Positions 33,970 to 46,572 of a stretch of DNA of 64,000 nucleotides are shown here, piece after piece. Made by a program: the position numbers and the translations under genes. Origin of the DNA: Pyrenopolyporus hunteri (taxonomy: Eukaryota > Ascomycota > Sordariomycetes > Xylariales > Hypoxylaceae); NCBI GenBank assembly GCA_902806595.1, contig CADCXC010000047.1, forward strand, positions 1-64,000, in the 5' to 3' direction. The notes under the pieces were generated by a model. The model worked only from the letters and a program-made list of their open reading frames with translations. It ran no database searches and was not told where the DNA came from. Each line of letters starts with the position of its first letter. The stretch's first letter is position 1.

Positions 33970-34270
33970 TCTGAGCACCCGCTGGTCAATCCGCTTTCTG
34001 TCTCGATGGATATACCGGTATCATGAGCGTGAGCAAATTGAAATGTCCGGAAATTGCGTAGTTGTAGTACGCATAGTTAGTTGTTGTGATGAAGATGCTG
34101 TGGAAGGTTACCATATGTTAGGTACTTTGTGCACTACCTAGGTACATACCTAGAGCGCCCGTGATGAGTCAGCCATATTGAGGTTTTGGGGGGAATGGCC
34201 CACCATACCACCATACCACCAAATTTGGCAGGCTGTCTCCACCGACACGGGAAGTGAGGTCATGTCCCGA

Positions 34271-34289
34271 GGTACCTAGGTAGGTACAT
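34271..34289. repeat. GGTACCTAGGTAGGTAC repeat copy
   Basis: A copy of the dispersed CCTAGG-centred palindrome in the MED17-PFK intergenic region. Confidence 0.65.
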
Positions 34290-35904
34290 ACCCGCATCCT
34301 GCAGCAGATCATTCATCCGTGCTATTAATTCCTTTCTTCAATTCACAACTCCGTCTCCCAGGCCTAGCTCCTAAGATTCCGTCGTCTCCAATTCACGCAA
34401 CGCAGCGCTGGAGTCTCTAGAATATTACTGGCTATGGTGACTACCGGCTACTTAACTTTAAAAGCCCATCCGTGAAGAAGAGAGAAGCTACATACTCTAT
34501 CCAGCTATCCTCCCAAATGAGGATCGATCCATTGTAGGCTTCACGCATGCCGCGGTAGGGGTCAACTTCGATCCCACGACTTGCGCGAGACATCACTCGA
34601 TATACTCGATATCGGGGGCCACCATCTTTTCAAGTTAGCTTTTCACCAGTCTCAAAGTCTCGACAGCCATCATGGCATGATCCGGGTTACCCAGTTGTAC
34701 CCATACCATACAACAAAGCCATGGAAACAGCTAACAAGGCCATCGAGGTCCTGCCGGCCCTCTTTTACCGAAATCGTTCGAGGAATATGCGACATGCCGA
34801 TCCTATCATGCTATTTCACGGTATACCCAGGATTGCACGTGGTGTTTCCAAAGCTATGCCACTACCGGATCAGGAGGTTGAAGCTCGCCTTGAGAAGTTG
34901 TTGCAACCGAGCCTATCGGACACCAGTCGAACAATGCATTAAAGCTTGATACAACGGCACGCCGGATTGGAGACGGGAGCAATTACTACCAACCGTCATC
35001 TCGGAACACTTCAACAGGTTGCTCACCTATTACTGCGGGAATTCTCAACACGTACAAGAGATACATGTATTCCCCAACCGACCACACAACGTACTATAGC
35101 ATCGGCAGGCATTCTTGAAGTTTCGTTTCGGGTACTGCCTATGTGAGGTGGGTACTCACATGTATACACCGGGACAACTACCTCAACAAAAGCCCTCTAC
35201 GTCAGGTGGGGGTTGTCAGTTGGACGCTAATTCGACTGCCGCGCCACAGCGAATTACTATGGTACAATACATATAGGTACCAGGCAGATGTAAGTAACTA
35301 CGTGTGAGTGTGCCTAGGTATGCATCCTTTCGTAATTCCCCCATTTTATAATTCACGTTAGGTACCTATGATATAGGTGGCTAGCTGAGTATCGTCTATA
35401 TGACTGGAAAATTCTCAGCAGTCATAATCAGTGTCCATAATCGGTAGCAATTCTCGAAATTATGAGGTTTGTCCATTCAATTTATTTAACGTCATACTTA
35501 AGCTATCTCTAGGTAGCAAGAAAAAGCCGCAAGGGGGTAAAAATAACTCAGCCTCACCCACATAACTCAGCTTGATGCAATAGGTATAATAGGTTCCTAT
35601 AAATTATATAGGAGTATAGGTATGAGGTACCTATTATGTTCAATGCAGCAGGTATATGCGCAGTGAGGAACGTGTGTGGAGTACGGATCAGTGAGGGGTT
35701 TATTGGTACCCATCTTCTCTACCCAGAGGTACGTAAGCGGGACTTGTCCGTGCTAAGTACCTACCTCATAGTGCTGGGATGTCCCCTTAGCTCCCCCGCA
35801 CTGATAACTGATAAGAGCTTCGTTCACCAAATTTGTAGTTTTCTCTGCCCGGAGAATGACATCTACATGTGTGTACCTGTGTGGTGAGTACACACAGGAA
35901 GGTA

Positions 35905-35955
35905 AGCCACCCTCTCTTTTTTTCTTCCTTTTCTTCCTTTCCCCCTTGTCCTTCG
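35905..35955 (+). promoter_or_regulatory. pyrimidine tract upstream of PFK
   Basis: An almost uninterrupted C/T run (CTCTCTTTTTTTCTTCC and onward) about 310-360 bp before the PFK start, with a second CT-rich block near 36072-36093. Such tracts are typical of strongly expressed fungal glycolytic promoters. No experimental support is possible from sequence. Confidence 0.4.
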
Positions 35956-36265
35956 TCACCTCAATACCTCTCACATCTTCAATCTCCTGACATCCTTCAT
36001 TACCTACTTAGAAGTTACTTCCGTGGGCTGATCCGGGTATGAAAAGAACGCAACCATAGGACCCGGCCGTTCTAATCTCCCCCCTCTCTTGCCCACATAA
36101 CCTCTTATTATCTTAAGCTTCCTTAATATTTTACGTACAACTTCCCCACGCTTGGCTAAGTAGACCTCGCATTGGAATCGTTTCTCCTCATCCTTTGCCT
36201 GTGCCCTGAGGCCTCAAATTTAGCTTGAGCATCTATATCGTTCGCTATTAGTACTATAAGTGAAC

Positions 36266-38878
36266 ATGGCCTCCACAAAGAAGAAAATCGCTGTCATGAC
36301 CTCGGGCGGTGACTCGCCGGGCATGAATGCTGTTGTCCGAGCCGTCGTCCGCATGGCAATACACATGGAATGCGACCCCTATTGCGTTTATGAAGGTTAC
36401 GAAGGTCTAGTCCAAGGCGGAAATTTCATCCGAAAGATGGAATGGAATGATGTCCGAGGCTACCTCTCCGAAGGTGGTACTCTCATCGGCACCGCAAGGT
36501 GTATGGCCTTCTATGAACGCCCCGGACGTCTAACTGCTGCTAAGAATCTAATCCTCAATGGCATCGACGCCCTCATCATCTGCGGCGGTGATGGCTCTCT
36601 TACTGGTGCCGACAGATTCCGAGCCGAGTGGCCTTCTCTGCTCGAAGAACTTGTGTCCACCGGCCAGCTCAAAGCAAACCAAATCGAGCCTTACAGACAC
36701 CTCAATATCGTCGGACTTGTCGGTTCGATAGACAACGACCTTTCCGGAACCGACGCTACAATCGGCGCATATTCCGCCTTAGCACGTATCTGCGAGATGG
36801 TCGACTACATCGAGGCCACCGCCTCCTCGCATTCTCGCGCCTTTGTGATAGAGGTGATGGGAAGACACTGCGGCTGGCTTGCTCTGATGGCGGGGGTGGC
36901 TACTGGGGCTGATTTCATCTTCATTCCAGAAAAACCTAGGGAGGACAACTGGAAAGATGAGATGCAACAGGTCATCAGGAAGGTATGTGCTCACACCCAG
37001 AGAATTCCGACAATAGTCCCAGACTGAATTTTTCAAGCACCGAGATTGGGGAAAACGCAAAACAATCGTCATCATCGCAGAAGGAGCCCTCGATAGGCAT
37101 GGAACAAAGATCACGCCGGAGATGGTAAAGGATCTCCTAGCCGACAAGTCAGGGTTGGCCTTAGATACCCGTATCACCACGCTGGGCCACGTCCAACGAG
37201 GAGGCACCGCAGTGGCCTACGACAGGATGCTTGCTACGTTGCAGGGTGTGGAGGCAGTTAAGGCCGTACTCGAGGCTACGCCGGAGACCGAGACTTGCGT
37301 CATCGCTATTACCGAGAACAAGATCGTCCGAAAGCCTCTGATGGCGGCTGTACAAGAAACTAAGCAAGTAGCCAAGGCCATCGAATCGCAAGACTTTGAT
37401 AGAGCAATGTCACTTCGGGACACTGAATTCTCCGATCAATATAAGTCCTATATGATGACGACTACCATGGGGCTTGACCAAGACATACACCTAGAAGGCT
37501 CGAAGGTGGGTACCAAAAAAAATATCGCGTTGCAAATAAAAAAAATACTAACTCTGCCAAAGAGGATGAAGATCGGCTTTATCAATGTTGGAGCACCGGC
37601 CGGCGGTATGAATGCTGCGATCCGAGCAGGCGTGGCTTATTGCCGATCCCGTAAGACACCCTCCAACAGATATAAGCCCCTTTTATTGTGTTCTGTTGAA
37701 GAGTCAGAGTTACGACGTTGATCTGAATTCGTTTGAAGGCCTCGACGGCATTAGTGAGAATGACTAACGAAAGTAACGTAGGTGGACATGAACCTATTGC
37801 AATCCACAATGGATTTGCTGGTTTCGCCCGGCACCACGGCGACGAACCTCTGGGTGCAGTCCGGCAATTTGATTGGTTAGAAGTTGACGGATGGGCAAGC
37901 AAAGGAGGCTCGGAAATCGGAACGAATCGCGAGCTCCCGGAAGAGTCAGGCATGGAGTTGATTGCTAAATTAATCGAGAAATACGAATTTGACGCCTTAT
38001 TCCTAATCGGCGGCTTCGAAGCTTTCCACTCCATCTCGCAGCTTCGAAAAGCTAGAGCTCAATACCCCTCTCTCTGTATCCCTATGACCCTGCTACCGGC
38101 AACCATTTCGAACAACGTTCCCGGTACGGAATATTCCCTGGGCTCCGATACCTGTCTGAACGAGCTCGTCGCTTATTGCGACAAGATTAAACAATCTGCG
38201 TCAGCTACCCGAAGGCGCGTATTCGTCATCGAAACCCAGGGTGGTCGATGTGGGTATGTAGCGATACTAGGCGGATTAGGCGTCGGTGCGAGCGCTGTCT
38301 ACATTCCCGAAGAGGGAATAAGTCTAGAAATGTTGAACGCCGATGTGAAGCATCTAAAGGAGGTGTTCAGGAAAGACAGAGGCCAATCGCGAGCCGGTCG
38401 ATTGATTCTTGTCAACGAGAAGGCAAGCAAGGTATATACGGCGAAGCTCATCGCCGATATCATCCGAGAAGAAGCCCACGACAGATTCGAGTCGCGAGAC
38501 AGCATCCCGGGCCACGTCCAGCAAGGCGGTGTCCCCTCCGCCATGGACAGATGTCGCGCAGTGAGGCTGGCCATCAAGTGCATACAGCATCTCGAGAAGT
38601 ACGGCCCGAAGCCTCAGAAGAACCCCGAAAAGATATCCAAAGATCCTCTGAGCGCCTCCGTAATCGGCATTAAAGGGGCGAACGTTGTCTTCTCGCCCAT
38701 GGAGCATCTGGAGGAGAATGAGACGGACTGGAAGAATCGGCGCCCGACAGAAGCCCATTGGCTACACAATAAGGAGGTCGTCGACATCCTCGGAGGACGC
38801 CCCGAATATCCTAAGCCAGAGAAGAGCTTAGTCGGCCTCATGGCAAAGGATGCGAAGCGCGGGCTTATCCGGGAATAG
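36266..38878 (+). CDS. pfkA: ATP-dependent 6-phosphofructokinase (two-domain fungal type)
   Basis: Four exons, 36266-36982, 37038-37505, 37563-37650 and 37782-38878, give 789 residues, the usual size for the fungal enzyme. It phosphorylates fructose-6-phosphate to the 1,6-bisphosphate, the committed step of glycolysis. The catalytic N-half has SGGDSPGMN (about 12-20), ICGGDGSLTGAD, the GSIDNDLSGTDATIG substrate motif with catalytic Asp, MGRHCGWLAL and HVQRGG. The C-half repeats the fold (NVGAPAGGMNAAIRAG, IGGFEAF, IETQGGRCGYVA, PGHVQQGG) but without the catalytic IDND, as expected for the regulatory half. The intron at 37506-37562 is 57 bp with no stop in frame, so unspliced message would still read through. 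It is supported by a TACTAAC branch site and by the EGSK-RMKIG join. An upstream GTG is in frame, but the ATG at 36266 is the natural start. Confidence 0.95.
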
Positions 38879-41800
38879 ATAAGCTAGAAAATAGCCAGGC
38901 GATTGGCTGAATTAGGAGTTAGAACATTGGGACAATACCTAGGTAAATAGATCGGGACGGCTACGTGAACATGGTTATGATTATGTTTTATTCTCTTAAG
39001 CCGTAGTTGCGATGTGACATACGAAGACGGCGTCACCGTTAGTAAGTCTATAACAAACACAAGCGTCTCTACCTAGGTAGTTATCGGGACCGAGCCCCCT
39101 CGAAACCGAAATTAGAGAAGTATTATATGACACCGTATGCGTTAACTGGCCAATGGTGCTGGAATATGGCTTTTGGATGCAACAAGACATGCCGGTTCTC
39201 AAGGAGAACCTAGACTAGACTAGACACAAGTTTTCTCAGCTCTGTGATATTTGGGGTTATTCTCGTCATAGTAATACGGAGGATGGTTCACACATATTCC
39301 TCGCGCTCGCTGAGCTCGGTTGTCCCTTTTCGCGACCCCTTACCTTTTCTAAGGATTTGTATCCCCCCTCTTCAGCCCTAAGTTCTTCGAAGATTATCCA
39401 CCTAGCTACCCGATATCCCCTCTCCCTGTCGGCGGGTAGGGTCTAACGAGAAGCGAATGACTTCAAAACAACAAGCACACCTCAGCGCACTCGCGGAGGT
39501 GTACGAAAGCGCCTTACGAGCTACCCGTCGTATGTACGTCAGATTATGCGTATGGGTTCGGAGAGCTGCACGGCGATCCTCTTAAGGGGAGGTTCTTATT
39601 GGACATAGCTCCCACACACCAATAGAGCGTCCCGGCTGTCGGATCATTGGCACGTGAAATGTGTCAAGATCAAGGGGAGGGGGGCATTTATGTATGTAGC
39701 TACATACTTATGAGTCTCTCGGGACCCTCGTGTTTCCTCAGCAAGGGCGAGGCCGCCGGTTATCAATGCCCAGAACGTCGTCCGGGCGAAGTGCGAACCA
39801 AACCAGATCGGAGCCTCAGGATCTTCAACCTGGCGTTATCCCAAACAGGTTCAGCTAAAGCAGTTTGGATGTGTATGTGTGCGTCAAGATACGACGACCC
39901 TAGAGGGAGGGCTACAGCTGATTGGACAAGGGAGGGAAGCATACGCGTAGATTTCAACAGAGATAAGACGGTGGTCCGAAATCCCACGTGCAAGCGAATC
40001 AATCGGGTTGAGCCCGGAGATTCGGGACATTGAATCATGAACACATTTTCAGAAAGGAACAACAGAGGAGGTGGTAGGCAAGGGGAACGGAATACCAGAC
40101 ACACCGGAGTTATTCGCAACTACGAGTACGTCTACGGGGAAGCGTTACCGCTTGCCGTGCTAATATGTTCGTATATACTATAGTACATAGATACAGGTAG
40201 GTATGTATGTAGAGCGGCTTGTAGATCTTCGATGATGCTTTTGATAGTTGATTCTGACGTCAAAACCGGAACTGGATCGTCTTTGCATTGACCTGATTCG
40301 TCTTGCGAGACGCGGCTGGATGAGTTGTCCTTGAAGAATATCTCCCCTACTTATGCACCCGAGCTACAGATATATAGGTAGGTACCTAGATATGAACAAG
40401 ATTATATCAAATGAACAGACGAATGGGGATGAGTGTATTGTGAGTCAAGTAAGCTCGATGATACCGCCCGAGTTGTTAAGGGGACAAATGAGAAGAGAGA
40501 GAAAACTACGACTCAATTATGCAGTATTAATTATGAAGGAGACGAAACGGGTCGAAAACCTGGTTTGCCACAATATGCAAGCCACACTGTCTCAGAATAG
40601 GAAGGAGGCAGAACCCGGCATGTCCTCGGCATGCCCGGCCGCTAACGGCACGTGCTTTTCCCTCGAGTTTTGACGGCAGGTACCTATTAGCAACATTCTG
40701 CTTTTGGTCTAGATACCTGTTGTGTCCTGTCCCTTTGCCTCTTGTTCATATTATGGACACTTTACTATTGACAGGATATTGACGAGAATTTTAAATAACA
40801 GATAATTAAGATAAACGAATGAATGAACGAATAGATAGATAAATAAAATAAAATAAAATAAATACTACGTAGAAGTGAAGAGTATAGTTCACTCTCTAGC
40901 GTGGTACTTTCTACTACGTACATCACATTATAGTGGATGCGGAAGAGACCTTAGTGACTGGATACGCGCTAAATGCCCCCACCCCTATTTTTTACTCTTT
41001 TCCTTTTCTTTTTTTAAATCTTGCGATGCACCTCTCCATCGTCACCAACGTTACAGTTTCCAGCGTAGTGGCCTTAGAATAGGAAACTTCGTATAAAAGT
41101 GAATCATTGGGTAGAACAAACCGGCCGGAAATTTGTCAATCAAGCCGCATACGATATCTTGGCTCATATAGTCCTGCTGCCTGCTAGATTCAGACAGTTT
41201 GGCTTAGACAACCCGCGCCACTCGAGACCCTCTACTGCTGGATTGGTAAACCCACAACGCCCCCATGGCAATCTTATACAATACTACCGTTCACTTTCGG
41301 TGTTACTCGCGAACGTCATAGCCCAAGGGACCCCATATCACCCTCGCCCATCAGCCAAATATATACCTGCCTAATTATATGTACACTATAGAAGGACACA
41401 TTGAATAGTCGATCAAACTCGGCGCTACGTTCACGATTCAACTCTAGCAGACACGCACATCTAGCTAAGCAATGCCCGCTCCGTTAACTATCCTGTCCTC
41501 AGGTTTGCAGTTGAGACCAATTTAAAAAGGGATAGACTATGTCCTATATTAGACAAATGCGTATATTCCTCTCTCACCTACCCAATTCAACCATTCGGTC
41601 TAGTCCCGACTTGACCATTGCCGATCGAGAACAAGCCATGCGAGTAACCCCGAATCCTTCCCGGTGTAACGTCTACTCCAGACCCCAGGCTACAAGGAAT
41701 GGGAGCCCTGGGCTGCTGCGGGTCTCGCCATACACACACACTTGCTTTCTCTTCTCTTTCTACATACGTGCGTGGTATAAGGCGTACGGAGGACTAGCAT

Positions 41801-42203
41801 CTTTCTAGATTGGCTGGTGGATGGTACGTTGATGAAAAAGTTCGTAGATGAGGATTGCCCTGTTCCAGACCAATCCTGAATCGATGAATCCGGGCATATA
41901 TCTTCACCTATCCTTGTAGCTTCTACCATCCATCCTTGTGAGGATGTCACTTAATAGCTAGGTAAGGTCTTCTCATTAGCACCACTCGGAGATTCTCTCG
42001 ATCTTTCGAATCTCCCTTTTGTATTCCCCTCTCTTGGCTTCTTTTTTTATCATTCGCGTATTCTATTTTCTTTCCTTTAGCTTCGCGTGTCCTAAATATT
42101 TCGGGATTCGGCGCAATGATGTCTACTGTCCAGTGCTAGCTTTAGACATCTCATAAAGCTACCCACACGGGGCACTGGCGAACCCGTATATTCTATCAAG
42201 ACA
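38879..42203. other. 3.3 kb gene-free region
   Basis: No supportable coding gene. It holds the PFK 3' flank, a CTAGA tandem near 39209-39225, motif copies near 38936-38946 and 40376-40392, and a simple-sequence tract at 40814-40863. The 128-codon plus frame (39647-40033) and the antisense 118-codon frame over it (39763-40119) lack motifs. The segment 41980-42080 is pyrimidine-rich and likely belongs to the promoter of the next gene. Confidence 0.45.
40814..40863. repeat. simple-sequence tract (GAAT/GATA/AAAAT)
   Basis: Consecutive short runs of GAAT, ATAG/GATA and AAAAT units over about 50 bp. Confidence 0.8.
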
Positions 42204-44194
42204 ATGGCAACTAAGCGTATGTTGTCATTACACTTGTCAATATGGCTACTTGCTGGACAAGTGTCGGGCGGCTCTATCGCAGCATGGTGGAACACAAAAT
42301 ATCCCAGCTTCATCACCCAGGACGATGATACCGGAGGAATACGATACAGTCTGTGCAATGGCCACGACACGCCGATATTTCCCGACAACAAGACGCTCGT
42401 GATTCCGTTCGACCATCAGCCAAAGAACAAGACAAGCCTGTCCGCAACTGGGTGGACGGATCAAGAGACAGCATGGGTGAGTGAAAATTGAGCCGACTCC
42501 GCCGTTAAAGGCGGATGGACTTCGCTGACGCCAACAACAGGCATCAATTTTCTACCTGGACGGTAACGACGAGATCGTCAATGCATTGTTAAAATGCGAT
42601 CAAAGCACGGGGAGCTGGCATAATACGGGCGAGTATGTGACTTCCGGGGGGGCTCCCAAGGTAGCGCCGAACTCGGGTCTCTCAGCTGTATTGCTCGGAT
42701 CGACGGAAGGTTACCGTGTGTTCTACAATGACCTCCAGGGGACTCTCCACCAAATTGGGTACACGCAGACTACGACATGGGCCTACTACGGTGTCGTCTC
42801 TCGAGACCATGCGTCGGCTCAGGCCATCGGCGCTACATTTTCGCAGACCAATATTACTGTTGTGAGGCCAAGGGATAACCTAAACTTGGGCGTGTCACAA
42901 TGGTATAACGATGGCCTGTGGCATATCTGTGAGTCCAGCATGCAAAAGCCCATACTCACCGGCCCAACCGCGTAGCTAATCACACTTCTCAGCAACCTTC
43001 CCACAACCTTTAACCCAAACAGGAAATAACAATACGAACGCGACACAGGCCTCCAACATAAACCTTAGCTCCAGCGTGCCGCCCTTCAGCCTCCCGGCCT
43101 GGAACGGCAACCTGTCCGCACTCGGCGTAACCGTCGACAGCGACGCCAACCCCAGCGTATTCTACATCGGCGGGGACCGAGAACTGCACCAAGTCAGCAG
43201 CACGAAGGACTTCTGGGCCCTAAGCCCACGTCCCGATTCCGCCTCCTCCTCCTCATGGCCGACGGCCGACTCTCCCAACGCAGCGCTAGGCATCGCCAGC
43301 GACCCGAGCAACGGGGTGCTGCGGCTGTACTACAGCCACGGCGGGCAGATGATCGAGCTGAACGGCGACGGCGGATCGTGGCACCCGTTCACGGCGCTGC
43401 CGACCTCGGCGCCCAACTCTAACGCCCTGCAGGCACCCGCTCCCACGACGCCTCCGTCCTCGGGGAGCGAGGAGGAGGGCGGGCTGAGCGACGGCGCGAA
43501 GGCTGGGATTAGCGTGGGCGTGACGCTCGGCGTGATATCGCTGGTCGGCACGCCGTTCGTGCTGTGGCTGCTCCGACGGCGGCAGCGGCGTATTGACGAG
43601 GCGGCGGCGGCGGCGATGGCGGCCGTTAGGAGGGACCAGTATATGAGCGCGGCTGGCGGTGGTGAAGGAGGAGGGTATGCGGATCCGAACGCGGCTCGTG
43701 GTTTCGGGGCGGACGGGACGCTGGCTAGCAGTGCTGATGGATATGCGTACGGGAATGCGTACGGAAACGGTGGGACGCAGGGCTTTGCGGGCTACCCGCC
43801 GGTGCAGCAAACCGTTATGTATGGGCGGGATTTACACGAGCACCAGCAACAGATGCAGATGCAGATGCAATTACAACAGCAGCAACAATTGCAACAACAG
43901 CAACAGCAGCAAGGAGGAGTTGGGTACCCGCAGCAGACGGGACATGTCGTAGCCGCAGAGCTATATGGACAGCCGGAAGCAGCACCGATAGCGACGGCGA
44001 CGTATTATCCGCAACAGGCAGGATTCGCGCAGGATGGAGGATGGGCGTACACTATGCCGGCGGCGGCGGATAAGGATACACAACAATATCAGCAGCAGGA
44101 GCAATACTATCACCAACAGCAACCACAGGAGATGCCCGGAGACACGAAACCCGCGGAGCTAATGGGCGAAGGGCATTATAAGGAGGCGCCTTGA
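42204..44194 (+). CDS. secreted/membrane-anchored lectin-like protein with glutamine-rich tail
   Basis: Three exons, 42204-42476, 42541-42928 and 42993-44194, give 620 residues. A signal peptide is visible (residues 1-23, hydrophobic LHLSIWLLAGQVSG). Residues about 25-360 contain repeated segments of the kind found in fucose-lectin-like six-bladed propellers (ASIFYLDGNDEIVNALLKC, YRVFYNDLQGTLHQIGY, VSQWYNDGLWHI, PSVFYIGGDRELHQVSS, LRLYYSHGGQMIELNGDGG). A Pro/Ser-rich linker leads to one membrane helix at about 391-414 (SVGVTLGVISLVGTPFVLWL) followed by RRRQRR, so the tail faces the cytosol. The tail is Gly/Tyr-rich and then Gln-rich (polyQ encoded near 43842-43912). A sugar-binding cell-surface sensor or adhesin is a reasonable inference. 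Sugar specificity cannot be stated because the binding residues were not checked by alignment. Confidence 0.87.
43842..43912 (+). repeat. CAG/CAA/ATG trinucleotide repeat coding polyQ/M
   Basis: Within the cytosolic tail of the lectin-like gene, CAG, CAA and ATG codons repeat and encode alternating Gln-Met, then poly-Gln. The length is likely to vary between strains. Confidence 0.8.
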
Positions 44195-44480
44195 TTTGGC
44201 TAGGGTACTTGGGCAATTAGATAAAAGAAAAGGAGAAAGAAAGCCTTATGTCAATAATTAATGATTATATTCCCGTACTTGAAAATCTACGACAAGAGAC
44301 ATATTTACCGCATGTCACAGCAGGGATCATCCGACCTAATGACTATCTAGCCATGTACGATTTTCGAACTTCATTATACGTCGTTCGGAAGAATAAGGGA
44401 TATAAGGACCAGCGTCAACAATAAAAGACATTCAGCATTAAAAGCCGAGCAACGAAAAAAACGCAAAAAGTAAGGATTTT

Positions 44481-44582
44481 GTCCTGGGTGAGGCTCGAAC
44501 TCACGACCTTTGGATAGCCCAACCTGGGGTTGAGTCACATGACATATGAGACCAACGCTCTGACCAACTGAGCCACCAAGAC
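44481..44582 (-). tRNA. tRNA-Met (CAT), intron-containing
   Basis: A clean cloverleaf on the minus strand. The acceptor arms GTCTTGG and CCAGGAC pair over 7 bp, the D arm is GCTC..GAGC with the AGTTGGTCA loop, and the T arm is GTGAG-TTCGAGC-CTCAC. The anticodon loop reads CTCATA with anticodon CAT, so this is methionine (elongator, judging by the acceptor). About 29 extra bases follow the anticodon as an intron before the AGGTC variable loop. One stem position is a T-T mismatch. Confidence 0.9.
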
Positions 44583-45752
44583 ATTTCTTGTCCGTTGAGA
44601 CATTGAGGGGTTAATTTAGTATATGTGCATAGTCATCTACGGCGGGGTAGCGTGATTTCCTAACCCCATCATTACCTATCTTCCGGTCTAATCATTCAGA
44701 ATACATTATACTCACAGTTCGGGTCAATAATTTAGTAAGATACACCATGGTGGAGGATAGGATGGGATGAGTTTAAATGAGAAATCCGAATGGGGATTGG
44801 GTGAGGTAGCTCATTACAGGTATGTCGCTTGAGTATTCGCAATACGGCGTGATCAGTCACTTATATGAAAGATTCGAATTTGCTCAGAGGCCATGACAAA
44901 ATATTATCTTCCAATGGTTTTAAACTAACTCTCTTCTTATATCATTACGCATTTTGCCATATTTCTAGATATCTGAAATCTAACTTCGCTAAGTGGCAAT
45001 CGGCTTAAGAGCTAATATCCGCCACATATACGAAGACAATGGATAGACTTATATGAACGGTAACCCACCAATCATGTTATTTTAAGTATTATAGATATTG
45101 GAAACTTCGATGTTTACGAACAGATCCGACGTCGATAATATGAAGACAAGCTCGTATCGGCCTATGGTTCAGCTCAGGTGCTTTTCACATCTCCGTATGG
45201 GAAACTCATTATAAGCTCATGCGTGTTATATCAAGCGTAGGGAGGGTTCCCCGTCGCATCCCATCCGACTTGAGTGAAGTAACCTAAGTAGTTACTGCTA
45301 GAAATACGGATTAGACAGATCAGAGATAATCTAACAGCCTCCGGCACGGCCCGTTTGGCCTTGATATGCAGACCGGCCTAGGCGGACATGATCGGGCGGG
45401 AGTAATTGGCCACCCGACACTGGAGAAGAGATGGGAAGCAGTTCGGCAGCGTCTCGTATCCTATAAGATCCTCAGCCAAGATGATTTCTTTCTTGATCCC
45501 AGGGGTACTCTGACGCAGGGTTCGTGAGAGCAACAGGCAACAGCCCATCTTAGCTTGCTTGATGCCCAATGGCTGAGCTACGTTAACCGGTCTCTTAAGG
45601 GAGTTCCTGGTTATATGGAGCATGAAGAGAGGATGTCCAATGGCTATGTCGACCCTTACGTATGTTGAATAGGTACATCTAGCGTTGGCCGAATTGTCGA
45701 ATTAAGTTTTGCTGGTGAAATCCGTGTTTTTTGAAAGAGAGGATTACAGGTA
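44583..45752. other. intergenic between tRNA-Met and inverted-repeat element
   Basis: AT-rich DNA. One minus-strand frame of 81 codons (45378-45623) is present but shows no recognised domain. No gene is called. Confidence 0.4.
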
Positions 45753-46572
45753 AGTCAACCCACCGTTACTCGCACCACCCTAGTAGGGACCACGCGTTTC
45801 CCATACAAAATCGCCAATTTCGCATATTCGTAATTAATTAGAAAAAATAGATATAAATAAACGATTTTCAAATTAATAATCTATAATATATCGAAATAAC
45901 GTATAAAAATTTTCATAAAATTATAAAATTATTTATAGGGTAAAAAATAAAGAAATAATTACGTTAACACTTTTCCATATAAAATACTAGTAAAACTGTT
46001 AACGTTTATAATTTTACGAATATTACGTAATAATTTTTAATTTTAATTTTATATTTATATATTAAAATATAAATATCTATAACGTTTAAAAAATAAATAA
46101 TAATATTTTATTTAAATTAATTATATAAATATCTTTAATTTTTTTATTTTTTTTATATTAAATTTTAATTTTTTTAAAAAATATTTTTATATTTTATTTT
46201 ATATTTAATCTAAAAAAAATAATATTTATATTATTTCAACGTATTTATATATACATCTTTTTACATAAAAATATAAAATTAAAACCAAAAATTATTACGT
46301 AATATTCGTAGAATTATAAACGTTAACAGTTTTACTAGTATTTTATATGGAAAAGTGTTAACGTAATTATTTCTTTATTTTTTACCCTATAAATAATTTT
46401 ATAATTTTATGAAAATTTTTATACGTTATTTCGATATATTATAGATTATTAATTTGAAAATCGTTTATTTATATCTATTTTTTCCAATTAATTACGAATA
46501 TGCGAAATTGGCGATTTTGTATGGGAAACGCGTGGTCCCTACTAGGGTGGTGCGAGTAACGGTGGGTTGACT
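45753..46572. mobile_element. 820-bp foldback/MITE element with about 300-bp terminal inverted repeats
   Basis: The left arm (45753 to about 46055) and right arm (about 46270 to 46572) are inverted copies that I could align by eye over about 300 bases with only four or so differences, all A/G or C/T. Both ends begin AGTCAACCCACCGTTACTCG. TA dinucleotides flank the element directly (45751-45752 and 46573-46574), as a target duplication. The centre is extremely AT-rich and has no coding capacity. The outer 60 bp are GC-balanced, the rest about 85-90% AT. It is a non-autonomous TA-inserting element of mariner/pogo style; high arm identity suggests a young or actively homogenised copy. Confidence 0.93.

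Larger units (their letters stand above)
33970..36265. other. intergenic between MED17 and PFK
   Basis: About 2.3 kb divergent upstream region. Motif copies of the ACCTAGGT type lie near 34134-34152 and 34271-34289, and a short CCATACCACCATACCACC repeat near 34203-34220. Small plus frames at 34581-35146 (two overlapping frames at 34721-34949) have no recognisable domain and are not called. Confidence 0.4.

Noticed and set aside
34581..34949. Two overlapping plus frames that might be a small gene or gene fragment
   Set aside because: Neither frame shows a domain, and they compete for the same DNA.
39647..40119. ORFs of 128 (+) and 118 (-) codons overlapping each other
   Set aside because: They mirror each other on opposite strands and lack any motif; most likely chance open frames.
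45378..45623. Minus-strand 81-codon ORF near the inverted-repeat element
   Set aside because: No domain recognised and no transposase-like residues; length is within chance expectation.
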